The notes under the pieces are model-generated. The model ran no database searches and was not told where the DNA came from. It saw nothing but the letters and a program-made list of their open reading frames with translations. Shown here piece by piece: positions 29,520 to 37,982 of a stretch of 55,305 nt of DNA (positions are counted from its first letter, which is position 1; each line of letters starts with the position of its first letter). Made by a program: the position numbers and the translations under genes. This stretch comes from Neptuniibacter sp. UBA6509 (GTDB lineage Bacteria; Pseudomonadota; Gammaproteobacteria; Pseudomonadales; Balneatricaceae): contig DJLT01000043.1 in the NCBI GenBank assembly GCA_002435145.1, forward strand, positions 27,950 to 83,254, given 5' to 3'.

Positions 29520-30503
29520 ATGGATAATAGCGGCTTAACGATTGAAGCCCTGCTGGACGCTCAGAAGGAATACTGGAAAAACATCACTGCGGGTAATGAC
29601 TTACAGCCTCCAGCAGAATGGGCTAAATTTGTATCCAGCAACCAAAACAACCTTCGCCAAGAAGCCCCCCAACAGTTCGCTCAACTTTTAGACATTCTAG
29701 GAGCCCAATCCAGTAATTTCACCGCTTACGGTGAAGAGTTATTGAAACAATACAAAGCCGGTACTAAGCAACCGCTTAACGAAGCAGTTCAACAATTCCA
29801 GCAATATATGCAACAACAAACCACTGATGCTCTCATGCAGCAGTGGCAATTTCCTGAGCAATTTGCTGCCCTTTTCAAAACGCACAGCTTTAAAGATGAT
29901 CTGCTTTTCGAAAACCCTTTTATCAGTGGTATGAAAAGCCTAATTGAAACACCGGTCGTAGGCAGCAATAGAGAAACTCAAGAGCAGCTCAGAGAAGCAA
30001 CGGCCCTTACACTGGAATACCAAGAAGCACTTCACGAATATATGGAGCACTACAACTCCATTAATCAAAATGCTTCTGAAAAAATGCTACAGACTTTAAA
30101 CAATCCCGAAACTAACATTTCTAGCTTACAAGCGCTTCATGATATCTGGGTAGAGGCGTATGAATCCGCTTATTCCGTGACTGTATTTACGGATGTTTAT
30201 CAGCGCTCCCACGGACGCATAAGTAATGCACTTATGCAGCTAAGAAAATTCCTACAAGATGTTCGTGACATACACTTCCAATCAGTGGGTTTAGCAACAC
30301 GCACCGGGCTCGATACAGCACTCCAGCGTCAGCACAAACTTCGTAAAGAGATGCGCGTGAATCGCCGTGAAATGCTCGAGTTTCAAGAGCAACTAAACCA
30401 GCTGCAAGAAAACACTACATCTAACGCTATTGCTGAACTTAAAAAAGAGATCGCTTCTCTTAAAAAAGAAGTAGCGTCTCTTAAGAAAGCAAAAAAAGGA
30501 TAA
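29520..30503 (+). CDS. phaE: Class III PHA synthase subunit PhaE
   Basis: Non-catalytic partner required by class III PhaC for polyhydroxyalkanoate granule synthesis. Almost entirely alpha-helical and Gln/Glu-rich; WVEAYESAYSVTVFTDVYQRSHGRISNALMQLR and the TRTGLDTALQRQHKLRKEMRVNRREM region resemble PhaE. The C-terminus ends in three heptads (LKKEIAS, LKKEVAS, LKKAKKG). The frame is open from a TTG at 29493, but the ATG at 29520 has AAAGAGA upstream and gives 327 residues. It is followed by phaC after six bases. Confidence 0.9.
   Translation: MDNSGLTIEALLDAQKEYWKNITAGNDLQPPAEWAKFVSSNQNNLRQEAPQQFAQLLDILGAQSSNFTAYGEELLKQYKAGTKQPLNEAVQQFQQYMQQQTTDALMQQWQFPEQFAALFKTHSFKDDLLFENPFISGMKSLIETPVVGSNRETQEQLREATALTLEYQEALHEYMEHYNSINQNASEKMLQTLNNPETNISSLQALHDIWVEAYESAYSVTVFTDVYQRSHGRISNALMQLRKFLQDVRDIHFQSVGLATRTGLDTALQRQHKLRKEMRVNRREMLEFQEQLNQLQENTTSNAIAELKKEIASLKKEVASLKKAKKG
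30438..30500 (+). repeat. 21-bp tandem repeat encoding a lysine-rich heptad tail of PhaE
   Basis: Three consecutive 21-base units (30438-30458, 30459-30479, 30480-30500), each starting CTTAA(A/G)AAAG and encoding Leu-Lys-Lys-(Glu/Ala)-x-x-x. The first two are nearly identical in DNA, the third diverged. The tail is a basic amphipathic coiled-coil end. Confidence 0.85.
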
Positions 30504-30509
30504 ACGGCC

Positions 30510-31574
30510 ATGAATGGATTTGATCTTGATCCCGCAACCGTCTCCCATGAGTTACTTGAATTTAATCGTAAGCTATTAAAAAGCTTTAACACCCTCAACC
30601 AGCTCAAAGAGGTCGACGTAGACTCGACTCCTTATGAAGTCATATACACGGAAGACAAGCTCAAACTCCGTTACTACCAATCTAGTGCTAAAAAACGCTG
30701 TAAAACACCGTTACTCATCTGTTATGCCCTGGTTAATCGCCCTTACATGATTGATCTAGAATCTAAGCGCTCCATGCTACAACGACTGTTAGAGCTTGGT
30801 TTAGATATCTATTTAATTGATTGGGGCTACCCCGATGCGGCAGATCGTTATTTAGATCTAGATGATTATATCAACGAGTATTTAAATAACTGCGTAGATT
30901 CTGTTACGGCACACGCAGATACAGAGCAAACGAATCTACTTGGCATATGCCAAGGCGGGACGTTTAGTTTGTGTTACACCGCTTTAAATCCTCAAAAGAT
31001 TAAAAACCTTGTCACGATGGTAACGCCTGTAGATTTTCAAACAGAAGATAATCTACTTTATCATCTTGCTAAATATGTGGATGCAGACCTCGCGGTAGAA
31101 ACTTACGGCAATATCCCAGGCAGTATGCTGAACGATTCATACAACTCTCTAATGCCAATGCGCCTAGGCGTACAGAAAAACTTAGGCATGCCTAACCAGC
31201 TTGAGAATCAAGAAAGCGCTCTGAGCTTTTTACGTATGGAAAAATGGATATTCGATAGCCCCGACCAGGCAGGCGAAGCGTTCCGGGAGTTTATCACTCA
31301 GTTCTTCCAACAAAATAAGCTCATCAAAGCGGAAGCCAAAATTGGCAATAAAACTGTCAATTTAGCAGATATCCAACAGCCCATTCTGAACGTATACGGT
31401 AGCTTTGATCACTTAGTACCGCCACGTGCATCTACTGCCCTTAAAGAACACGTGAGTTCCACAGACTACCAAGAATTGGAAGTCAAAGGAGGACATATAG
31501 GCGTATTTGTATCTGGCAAATCCCAAACGCAAGTCGCTCCGGCTATTGTAGATTGGTTAGTAGAGAGGGATTAA
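30510..31574 (+). CDS. phaC: Class III poly(3-hydroxyalkanoate) synthase subunit PhaC
   Basis: Polymerises 3-hydroxyacyl-CoA into PHA storage polyester at the granule surface. Alpha/beta-hydrolase fold with the lipase-like box GICQGG (Cys147), Asp300 in GSFDHLVPP and His329 in VKGGHIGVF, the same triad spacing as in Allochromatium PhaC (Cys149, Asp302, His331). Length 354 residues is that of the short class III subunit, rather than the about 560 of classes I and II. AAGGA lies upstream of the ATG. Requires the upstream phaE product. Confidence 0.95.
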   Translation: MNGFDLDPATVSHELLEFNRKLLKSFNTLNQLKEVDVDSTPYEVIYTEDKLKLRYYQSSAKKRCKTPLLICYALVNRPYMIDLESKRSMLQRLLELGLDIYLIDWGYPDAADRYLDLDDYINEYLNNCVDSVTAHADTEQTNLLGICQGGTFSLCYTALNPQKIKNLVTMVTPVDFQTEDNLLYHLAKYVDADLAVETYGNIPGSMLNDSYNSLMPMRLGVQKNLGMPNQLENQESALSFLRMEKWIFDSPDQAGEAFREFITQFFQQNKLIKAEAKIGNKTVNLADIQQPILNVYGSFDHLVPPRASTALKEHVSSTDYQELEVKGGHIGVFVSGKSQTQVAPAIVDWLVERD

Positions 31575-31713
31575 CATCCCTTGATAACCACCCACCATCA
31601 CTATTAACTAATTTCAGCTAAATAACAGTGACTTTTTGCTTCCTCCAAGCTTAATTGTTTACTAAAATCGCGCGTCTGAATTTCGTATTGCATGATTAAC
31701 GGAGCGAACCGCT

Positions 31714-32523
31714 TTGCCAACGACTCAAAAAATTAAGCTTGAAGGCTTTAATAATCTCACCAAAAGCCTAAGTTTCTGCATCTACGATGTTTGTTATGCC
31801 CAAACAGCACAACAAAAAGCAGAATACATTGAGTATATCGATGAGCAATATAATGCTGACCGTTTAACTGAAATTTTAAGTGAGTGCTGTGAGATCATTG
31901 GCGCCAACATATTGAACGTTGCCCGCCAAGACTATGAACCTCAAGGTGCCAGCGTTACTCTGCTAGTCGCCGAAGAGCCGATTAAAGACTCTGGAGATGT
32001 CGATACCACTGAAAAACCTGGGCCAATGCCAGATTCAGTCGTCGCCCATTTAGATAAAAGCCATATTTGCGTACATACATACCCGGAAGCTCATCCGGAT
32101 GATGGTATCTGCACTTTTAGAGCTGACATAGAAGTCTCGACCTGCGGTATTATCTCGCCGCTTAAGGCGCTCAATTATCTAATTCATCAACTTGAATCAG
32201 ATATAGTCACGATTGATTATCGTGTTAGAGGATTTACGCGTGACGTGGCGGGCGTTAAGCATTACATTGACCATGACATCAATTCCATCCAAAACTTCTT
32301 CACACCCGACATACACGATCATTATCAGATGCTTGATGTGAATGTTTATCAAGAAAATATTTTTCACACCAAAATGATGCTAAAGGATTTTGATCTGAAT
32401 ACTTATCTGTTTCATACCACGAAGGAAGAACTTGGGACATCAGAAGTTAAAGAGATAACAAAACGCCTTTATAAAGAGATGAATGAAATCTTTTATGGCC
32501 GCAACATGCCGGATATGAAGTAA
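31714..32523 (+). CDS. speD: S-adenosylmethionine decarboxylase proenzyme
   Basis: Makes decarboxylated SAM, the aminopropyl donor for spermidine. Long E. coli-type proenzyme: [35 protein letters not shown], and the self-cleavage site [15 protein letters not shown] where Ser116 becomes the pyruvoyl group. [19 protein letters not shown] and the terminal FYGRNMP match closely. The start is TTG with GGAG nine bases upstream; the in-frame stop TGA at 31693 rules out longer forms, so translation initiation is non-standard. Ends at a strong bidirectional terminator facing phaR. Confidence 0.96.
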   Translation: MPTTQKIKLEGFNNLTKSLSFCIYDVCYAQTAQQKAEYIEYIDEQYNADRLTEILSECCEIIGANILNVARQDYEPQGASVTLLVAEEPIKDSGDVDTTEKPGPMPDSVVAHLDKSHICVHTYPEAHPDDGICTFRADIEVSTCGIISPLKALNYLIHQLESDIVTIDYRVRGFTRDVAGVKHYIDHDINSIQNFFTPDIHDHYQMLDVNVYQENIFHTKMMLKDFDLNTYLFHTTKEELGTSEVKEITKRLYKEMNEIFYGRNMPDMK

Positions 32524-32550
32524 AAGCCTTTAATATAGAAACACAAAAAA

Positions 32551-32570
32551 GGGACATATCTATATGTCCC
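32551..32570. terminator. Bidirectional intrinsic terminator
   Basis: Perfect 8-bp stem GGGACATA (32551-32558) / TATGTCCC (32563-32570) with a TCTA loop, flanked by six A on the left and six T on the right. It separates converging speD (+) and phaR (-). Confidence 0.95.
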
Positions 32571-32609
32571 TTTTTTACATGCTCAAACCAGAATACAGGA
32601 TAAAACTGT

Positions 32610-33134
32610 TTAAGACTTATCCTTCTTCTCAGGCTCTTCTTCTGTAACGTCCCCACCGGGATGTTCTTCAGGTTTAAACATTCCTCCCCACATCTGCATG
32701 TTCTGCATATTTTGATCCGCAATACGGTTCATCATGGTAAGAGGGTTTGCCGCTCCCATCATTGTCTGCATCTGATCTCTAATACGATCCTGATGCTCCA
32801 AGAAAGACGCTATGCTTTGCTCTAAATACTGACTCATCATGCCCTGCATACTGTCACCGTAAAAACGGATCAATTGTTGCAACACCTGATTAGTTAGCAG
32901 TGTTCCGTGACCTAAAGCTTCTTGCTCACTAATAATTTGCAATAATATATTACGTGTTAGCTCGTTACCGGTTTTGGAATCTTCAACTTTAAATGCTTCA
33001 CCACTTAACACTAATTGCTTCACGTCTTCTAATGTAACGTAACAACTACGAGAAGTGTCATACAAACGACGATTTGTATACTTTCTTAAAATACGCAAGC
33101 TACCATCTCTCTCGTCTAATTCCTTCGGTTTCAT
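32610..33134 (-). CDS. phaR: PHA synthesis repressor PhaR
   Basis: DNA- and PHA-binding regulator of phasin and PHA genes. N-terminal PHB_acc_N domain: RILRKYTNRRLYDTSRSCYVTLEDVKQLV, then VEDSKTGNELTRNILLQIISEQE. The C-terminal half (about 85-150) is Met/Gln-rich amphipathic helix, with a short acidic tail. Length 174 residues. GAGTGAT lies upstream of the ATG. It is 19 bases downstream of the DUF6489 gene, so both form a small operon opposite phaE-phaC. Confidence 0.93.
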   Translation of the reverse strand: MKPKELDERDGSLRILRKYTNRRLYDTSRSCYVTLEDVKQLVLSGEAFKVEDSKTGNELTRNILLQIISEQEALGHGTLLTNQVLQQLIRFYGDSMQGMMSQYLEQSIASFLEHQDRIRDQMQTMMGAANPLTMMNRIADQNMQNMQMWGGMFKPEEHPGGDVTEEEPEKKDKS

Positions 33135-33153
33135 ATGATCACTCTATTGTTGA

Positions 33154-33411
33154 TCAATCTTTTTTATTATTTGAACTGCCGTAACTGGACGTCATCAAAT
33201 TCATCATGAATTTTTGCAGTGCTTCCATAGACCCGGTACCACCGGTCAGATAAGGCTTAAACAAGGTTAAAGGATCATATCCTTCCGCCCCAGCATCCAT
33301 CTGCTCAGTAATCTTAGCCATCATATCTTCCTGAAACTTCTGCACATCTGGCAAGCCCAGAACTTTACGCAGCTCTTCAGGAGACATATCAATATCAATA
33401 TTAAACTTCAT
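33154..33411 (-). CDS. DUF6489-like small protein, PHA-linked
   Basis: 85-residue soluble protein of unknown function; MKFNIDIDMSPEELRKVLGLPDVQKFQEDMM matches the pattern of DUF6489 (short beta strand, then 'MSPEELR..LGLPDV' helix start). The C-terminal half is Met/Gly/Ser-rich (LQKFMMNLMTSSYG). The frame is open to 33510, but the ATG at 33411 is preferred because AGAGGG lies about eight bases upstream and the protein starts at the conserved domain. It leads the two-gene unit with phaR, which suggests a role in PHA granule control; this is inference from neighbourhood. Confidence 0.7.
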   Translation of the reverse strand: MKFNIDIDMSPEELRKVLGLPDVQKFQEDMMAKITEQMDAGAEGYDPLTLFKPYLTGGTGSMEALQKFMMNLMTSSYGSSNNKKD

Positions 33412-33792
33412 TCCCCGAGCCCTCTTTTGGGTGGCACAATATACTAATCCTATAGCAAAACTACGGCAGTGCAAAATATCCAGATCAATTGTTTTCCAAC
33501 ATATACGCATGCTGATCTATTTCATAGCGACTTTTTAAAAGAAAACAGCCGATCAATAAGTAATAAAACCACAGATTAATTATAAAAAAATTACTTAATT
33601 TATTCATTTACCCTGCCATTAAAAACAAAAAAAACCTTAAAACATGCGACTCATTATGAACAAACAAAGCCCTCTAGCATCTAGGATAAAATGCTAAAAA
33701 CACTAGAATTAGAAAGATAAAATTTTAATAAACTTATTCTTGTTATATCAACATATTACCGATAAATTACGCAAAAAGTCAGGCTCGTATAT
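33412..33792. other. AT-rich intergenic region, 381 bases
   Basis: Spacer between the DUF6489 gene (-) and the orphan exported-protein gene (+), so both promoters should lie here. About 33540-33790 is strongly AT-rich with many A- and T-runs, consistent with promoter or curved DNA. A small inverted repeat, TAGCAT (33675-33680) and ATGCTA (33691-33696), is visible. I see no convincing coding sequence or RNA gene in it. Confidence 0.6.
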
Positions 33793-34284
33793 ATGATATT
33801 TATAACTCATCGTTCAAGTGGTTCAAATGAATCAGCCATTAACTATCTACTGGTTACATTGGTACTAGCTTTATGGGCTTTAGTGATCAGCACTAACACT
33901 TCGGCTCAAACCTTCTTTAGTGACAACACTCAAAAACCATCAGGCTACTTTAACAATGAAGGTATTCGCCACGAAAAAATAGATCATTCAAAACAAGCCC
34001 CTGTTGTGCATTACAGTAAGAAACATAAATTGATCGCAGATTTTTTTAATAGCGATCTTGATCAACTAGCTACGCACAGTGAATGGGAAAGCGAAAGTGT
34101 TCTAAGAATTGGCGTTGTTAGACGTTCCTTCAACCAAAAGGAGTATACCGTCCATGCTTGCAAAGTAATCTCTGCTACTGGGCTCGACAATCAAAAGATC
34201 ACCATCAGAATGATCCATCTGCCGAGCCTAATTGCCAAACAAAAGCTCACTATTCTTGCTGAGCAACAATGTGGCCAAGCGTAA
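33793..34284 (+). CDS. Orphan exported or membrane-anchored protein
   Basis: Not recognised. 163 residues: one hydrophobic segment (about 19-36) ending in TSAQ, which may be a signal peptide or an N-terminal anchor, then a polar domain with KHKLIADFFNSDLDQLA, WESESVLRIGVVRRSF, YTVHACKVI and two further Cys (one near the C-terminus, EQQCGQA). Two Cys after the signal could form a disulfide. The start ATG at 33793 lacks a strong Shine-Dalgarno, so a later start is possible. It converges closely on the MFS gene. Confidence 0.6.
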   Translation: MIFITHRSSGSNESAINYLLVTLVLALWALVISTNTSAQTFFSDNTQKPSGYFNNEGIRHEKIDHSKQAPVVHYSKKHKLIADFFNSDLDQLATHSEWESESVLRIGVVRRSFNQKEYTVHACKVISATGLDNQKITIRMIHLPSLIAKQKLTILAEQQCGQA

Positions 34285-34307
34285 CTGGTTTAGGAAAAAG
34301 TAAAAGA

Positions 34308-35468
34308 TCAACTAGGACGTACCTTCTCAGGGTATATCCATAGAAGAGCTAATATAACTGCAATCAAACTGGCACCTGCAGAAAGGGCAAATGTGTAGAA
34401 AGCACCATAATCATCCCATAGAAATCCACTCACCACAGCGCCTAACGCGCCACCTAAGCCAAAACCAATACTAGAAAAAAGCGCTTGCCCCTGCCCATGT
34501 GTTTGTGTAGAAAAGTATTGATGAACTAAAGCTATCCCTACAGCATGCAAACAACCAAATGTAGCCGCATGTAATGTTTGCGCAAACAACATAATCAACA
34601 AGCTTTCTGGTACCACACCGATTAAGAACCATCGAATAACGCACATCAATAAGCTGACTATCATAATAGCGCGAATACCCCAGCGTTTTATCATCCAGTG
34701 CATGTAGATAAAGACCAGCACTTCTGCAACCACGCCCACAGCCCATAAGAGCCCAACCTCGGTCCGACTGTACCCAACATCAACCATTAAAACACTGTAA
34801 AAAGTGTAATAGGCGCCATGTCCAAACTGCACAAGAAAGCAGATAACGAAAAAGGCTATTACTTGAGGGCGTAACAAAAGCTTTATAAACCCCGAAGAGC
34901 CCTGCTTGCCAGCCGACGATACTGTAAACGGTGCTGGCTTTGGAATCAGTAAAGTGTTCAGCCAAATGGCTAGCATCAATGCCAATAAAACCCAAGGAAG
35001 GTAATCAATTTCAACATAGTCCAATAACGCCCCAATACCGACAACGGTGATTATAAAGCCAATTGATCCCCATAGCCGCACTTGGCTATATCGACTTTTT
35101 TCGTCACCTAACGCTTCTAAAGTAATCACTTCAAATTGAGGTAAAACAGCATTCCAAAAAAAACTAAACGCCAGCATGACCAAACCAATACCTAAGGCCG
35201 TATCCTGCCAAAACATAGCGATAAATACTATGCAGGTCATTAATGCCCCAAAACGTACTATTTCAACACGTTTACCACTTCGATCAGCCACCCATCCCCA
35301 TAGATTCGGCGCAATAATGCGCGATACTTGAAGAAGCGCCATCAATGTACCTATTGTTTTTGCATCAAAATCAAAAGAGGTTAAGTAAAGGCTCCAATAT
35401 GGGACGAGTGCACCCAAAAGAGCGAAGTAGAAAAAATAGAAACCGGAAAGGCGAACATAGCTGTTCAA
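34308..35468 (-). CDS. MFS transporter (MFS_1-like)
   Basis: Twelve-helix major facilitator of 386 residues. GWVADRSGKRVEIVRFG after the second helix is the motif A loop; the N-terminus LSGFYFFYFALLGALVPYWSLYL is typical of the MFS_1-like/3-phenylpropionate-nucleoside permease group. Substrate unknown. The start is TTG: the frame stops upstream and no ATG occurs before residue 42, inside helix 2. It follows speE on the same strand with a stem-loop between them. Confidence 0.88.
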   Translation of the reverse strand: MNSYVRLSGFYFFYFALLGALVPYWSLYLTSFDFDAKTIGTLMALLQVSRIIAPNLWGWVADRSGKRVEIVRFGALMTCIVFIAMFWQDTALGIGLVMLAFSFFWNAVLPQFEVITLEALGDEKSRYSQVRLWGSIGFIITVVGIGALLDYVEIDYLPWVLLALMLAIWLNTLLIPKPAPFTVSSAGKQGSSGFIKLLLRPQVIAFFVICFLVQFGHGAYYTFYSVLMVDVGYSRTEVGLLWAVGVVAEVLVFIYMHWMIKRWGIRAIMIVSLLMCVIRWFLIGVVPESLLIMLFAQTLHAATFGCLHAVGIALVHQYFSTQTHGQGQALFSSIGFGLGGALGAVVSGFLWDDYGAFYTFALSAGASLIAVILALLWIYPEKVRPS

Positions 35469-35536
35469 TAGAATTAAGCCTGTAAGTTTTTTAAATCAAT
35501 CAGTGGTAGGAGCTTAGCAGAAAAGCCATAGATAAT

Positions 35537-35560
35537 AAGCCGACGGTAAAATCGGCTTTT
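35537..35560. terminator. Probable terminator between speE and the MFS gene
   Basis: 7-bp stem AAGCCGA (35537-35543) / TCGGCTT (35552-35558) with an eight-base loop. On the minus strand it is followed by a TTATTAT tail, so termination after speE would be moderate; on the plus strand TTTT follows. Confidence 0.6.
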
Positions 35561-35573
35561 AGTCAAAGAGCGA

Positions 35574-36428
35574 TTAGGCCTCCTCTAACGCATCTAGCAA
35601 ATATTGTGGTAACCCAAAACTTCCTAAATGGACCTGTGGGTTGTAATAACGCGTTGTAATACCACTGTTCTCATAACGGGCTTTCAATTCATCTAAGCCA
35701 AATGAGCGTAACGCGTCATTGTCGGAACCCCAAGCTAACGTCATCACTCCACCGATATAGGTTGGCACTGCTGCTGTGTAAAACGACTGGTCAGAAAAAT
35801 AGGGACTCAAACGACGTTTCGTAGTGATCACTTCATCTTGCTGTAGAAACGGCACGCCATTTTGAGCCACAAAAACACCTCCGTCATTCAAAAGGCGTTT
35901 GCAGCCTTCATAGAAACGGCTAGAGAATAAAACTTCTCCAGGACCGACGGGGTCAGTACAATCAGAAATAATAACATCAAACTTTTCATCGGTCTGAGTG
36001 ACATATTCCACACCGTCAGCAATCACGATGTTGGTTCGTGGGTCATCAAAAGCACCTGCGGAGTGATTTGGTAGATGCTCTTTACACATATCAATGACAG
36101 CTTGATCAATCTCTACCTGAGTAACATGCTCAACAGAGTGATGCCGACATACTTCACGTAAAATTCCGCCATCACCACCGCCAATAATCAACACCCGCTT
36201 AGCACTACCGTGAGCAATTAATGGCACATGCGTTAGCATTTCATGGTAGACAAACTCATCTCTCTCTGTAGTTTGGATGATGCCATCCAAAGCCATTACA
36301 GTGCCATAGACCGCGTTACGAAAGATAATTAAATGCCAAGAATCCGTCTGCTGTTCAAATAGCACTTCTTCAACATCAAATGCTTGGCCGTAGCCTTTAT
36401 GCAGCGTTTCACTATAAGAGGTTGTCAT
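35574..36428 (-). CDS. speE: Spermidine synthase (polyamine aminopropyltransferase)
   Basis: Transfers the aminopropyl group of decarboxylated SAM to putrescine. Rossmann-fold motif [15 protein letters not shown], the [14 protein letters not shown] catalytic segment (Asp) and [25 protein letters not shown] are diagnostic. The frame opens at 36473, but the ATG at 36428 ([10 protein letters not shown]) has AGGTGAG six bases upstream and gives 285 residues, matching E. coli SpeE. It works with speD, which lies 3 kb away on the other strand rather than in a speED operon. Confidence 0.96.
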   Translation of the reverse strand: MTTSYSETLHKGYGQAFDVEEVLFEQQTDSWHLIIFRNAVYGTVMALDGIIQTTERDEFVYHEMLTHVPLIAHGSAKRVLIIGGGDGGILREVCRHHSVEHVTQVEIDQAVIDMCKEHLPNHSAGAFDDPRTNIVIADGVEYVTQTDEKFDVIISDCTDPVGPGEVLFSSRFYEGCKRLLNDGGVFVAQNGVPFLQQDEVITTKRRLSPYFSDQSFYTAAVPTYIGGVMTLAWGSDNDALRSFGLDELKARYENSGITTRYYNPQVHLGSFGLPQYLLDALEEA

Positions 36429-36893
36429 ATTGTTCTCACCTATTTGAGAAATAGCCAAATAAAGCCCTCTCAAATACTTTTAAAGTTATCAGCTTTAACA
36501 CCATATAGGTGTGTTTATTTGCGCGCATTTATACCGCGAAACAGCGGAAAAACAAAGCCTTTAATCAGTGGATGTCTTAACACTAAAACTAACAATTCAG
36601 ATCACGTTTACTAACTTTTGAGCTCAAACCCAAACAAGATTTTTCCAATTTCAGTACAAAAGTTTCGTTTCGGAGTAAAAATCTCACATATTAGATAATC
36701 CAATAATAGGCTACAGCCCCCGTAAATAGGGACCAAACAGAATAGTAATACTAAAGTCTAATTTAAACCACGCATAGGTCTATATTCTTCTAGACTCTAT
36801 AAGACAATTTTTAAAACTTACTGCGCTTTCTAATTTCAACAATAAAAACTATAAAAAAGGCGGCGTCGCCAACACACTTGACGGAGAATGATG
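36429..36893. promoter_or_regulatory. Divergent upstream region of speE and aapJ, 465 bases
   Basis: No gene seen. It must carry the speE promoter (-) and the importer promoter (+). Visible elements are a short GC hairpin GGCG-GCGT-CGCC at 36859-36870, twelve bases before the aapJ ribosome site, and a weak inverted repeat GTCTA/TAGAC (36778-36795). No riboswitch or sigma-54 site was recognised by eye. Confidence 0.5.
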
Positions 36894-37907
36894 ATGAAAC
36901 GAGTTACCTCAGTTATTGCTACGAGTTTAGCGATTGGTTTATCTTTTGGCGCGCAAGCTGGCACCCTAGAAGATGTGCAAAAACGTGGCAATGTATCTTG
37001 TGGTGTGAGTACAGGTTTAGCAGGTTTCTCACAGAAGGATGAGCATGGCACTTGGAGCGGTCTAGATGTAGACGTATGCCGCGCGGTTGCTGCTGCAGTT
37101 TTAGGTGATGCTAGTAAAGTTCAATATAAACCATTAACAGCTAAAGAACGTTTCACCGCTCTTCAATCAGGTGAAATAGATATTCTTTCACGTAATACCA
37201 CTTGGACACATACTCGTGATACATCGCTTGGCTTAAATTTCGCTGGCGTAAACTATTACGATGGGCAAGGCTTTATGGTTTCCAAAGATCTAGGTGTTAA
37301 AAGTGCACTAGAGCTTGACGGAGCAGCAGTCTGTATCCAAGCAGGTACAACCAGTGAATTGAACCTAGCCGATTATTTCCGTGCTAACGGCATTACTTAT
37401 AAAGCGATTACTTTCGATACGTCTGACCAAACACGTGGAGGCTTCGAAAGCGGCCGCTGCGATGTACTTACATCCGACCAATCACAATTATACGCACTAC
37501 GTATCGGCCTAAAAGATCCTGCTTCGGCAATGGTACTTCCTGAAGTAATTTCTAAAGAACCACTAGGTCCTGTTGTAAGCCAGGGCGATGACGCTTGGTT
37601 TAACGTAGTTCGCTGGTCTTTAATGGCAATGGTTGAGGCTGAATTTTTAGGTATCGACAGCGCATCTGCTGATAAAGCAAAAGCAGAAGGCAACCCATCA
37701 CAAAAACGCCTAATGGGATCAGAAGGTGATTCTGGCTCAAAAATGGGAATCCCTGCTGAGTGGGGTTACAACATTGTGAAGCAAGTCGGTAACTACGCAG
37801 AAAGCTTTGAGCGTAATGTAGGTACAGGTTCACCACTAAAAATCTCTCGTGGACTTAACGCCCAATGGAACAAGGGCGGCATTATGTACTCTTCGCCAGT
37901 ACGTTAA
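36894..37907 (+). CDS. aapJ: General L-amino acid ABC transporter substrate-binding protein
   Basis: Periplasmic binding protein of an AapJ/BztA-type importer (family 3 solute-binding). Signal peptide about 1-22 (MKRVTSVIATSLAIGLSFGAQA), then GTLEDVQKRGNVSCGVSTGLAGFS, GLDVDVCRAVAAAVLGDASKV, ALQSGEIDILSRNTTWT and VCIQAGTTSELNL. Length 338 residues, longer than typical family-3 proteins and characteristic of AapJ. Three ATG codons occur in a row; 36894 is chosen because GGAGA ends six bases upstream. The substrate range (broad L-amino acids, possibly Glu/Asp/Gln/Asn) is inferred from family. Confidence 0.92.
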   Translation: MKRVTSVIATSLAIGLSFGAQAGTLEDVQKRGNVSCGVSTGLAGFSQKDEHGTWSGLDVDVCRAVAAAVLGDASKVQYKPLTAKERFTALQSGEIDILSRNTTWTHTRDTSLGLNFAGVNYYDGQGFMVSKDLGVKSALELDGAAVCIQAGTTSELNLADYFRANGITYKAITFDTSDQTRGGFESGRCDVLTSDQSQLYALRIGLKDPASAMVLPEVISKEPLGPVVSQGDDAWFNVVRWSLMAMVEAEFLGIDSASADKAKAEGNPSQKRLMGSEGDSGSKMGIPAEWGYNIVKQVGNYAESFERNVGTGSPLKISRGLNAQWNKGGIMYSSPVR

Positions 37908-37918
37908 TAAGAAAAAAA

Positions 37919-37942
37919 CAGAGGGACATTCGTGTCCCTCTG
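37919..37942 (+). promoter_or_regulatory. Intercistronic UUCG hairpin after aapJ
   Basis: Perfect 10-bp stem CAGAGGGACA (37919-37928) / TGTCCCTCTG (37933-37942) with a TTCG tetraloop, 11 bases after the aapJ stop and 40 before aapQ. No T-run follows, so it is better read as an mRNA-stabilising or attenuating element than as a full terminator. Confidence 0.85.
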
Positions 37943-37982
37943 CTATGTTTACTATTAACCTTCTGAAGATAAGTGCTTAATT

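Noticed and set aside
36859-36870. GC hairpin before aapJ as a riboswitch
   Set aside because: Only a 4-bp stem; no further conserved riboswitch structure could be found by eye in the upstream 465 bases.
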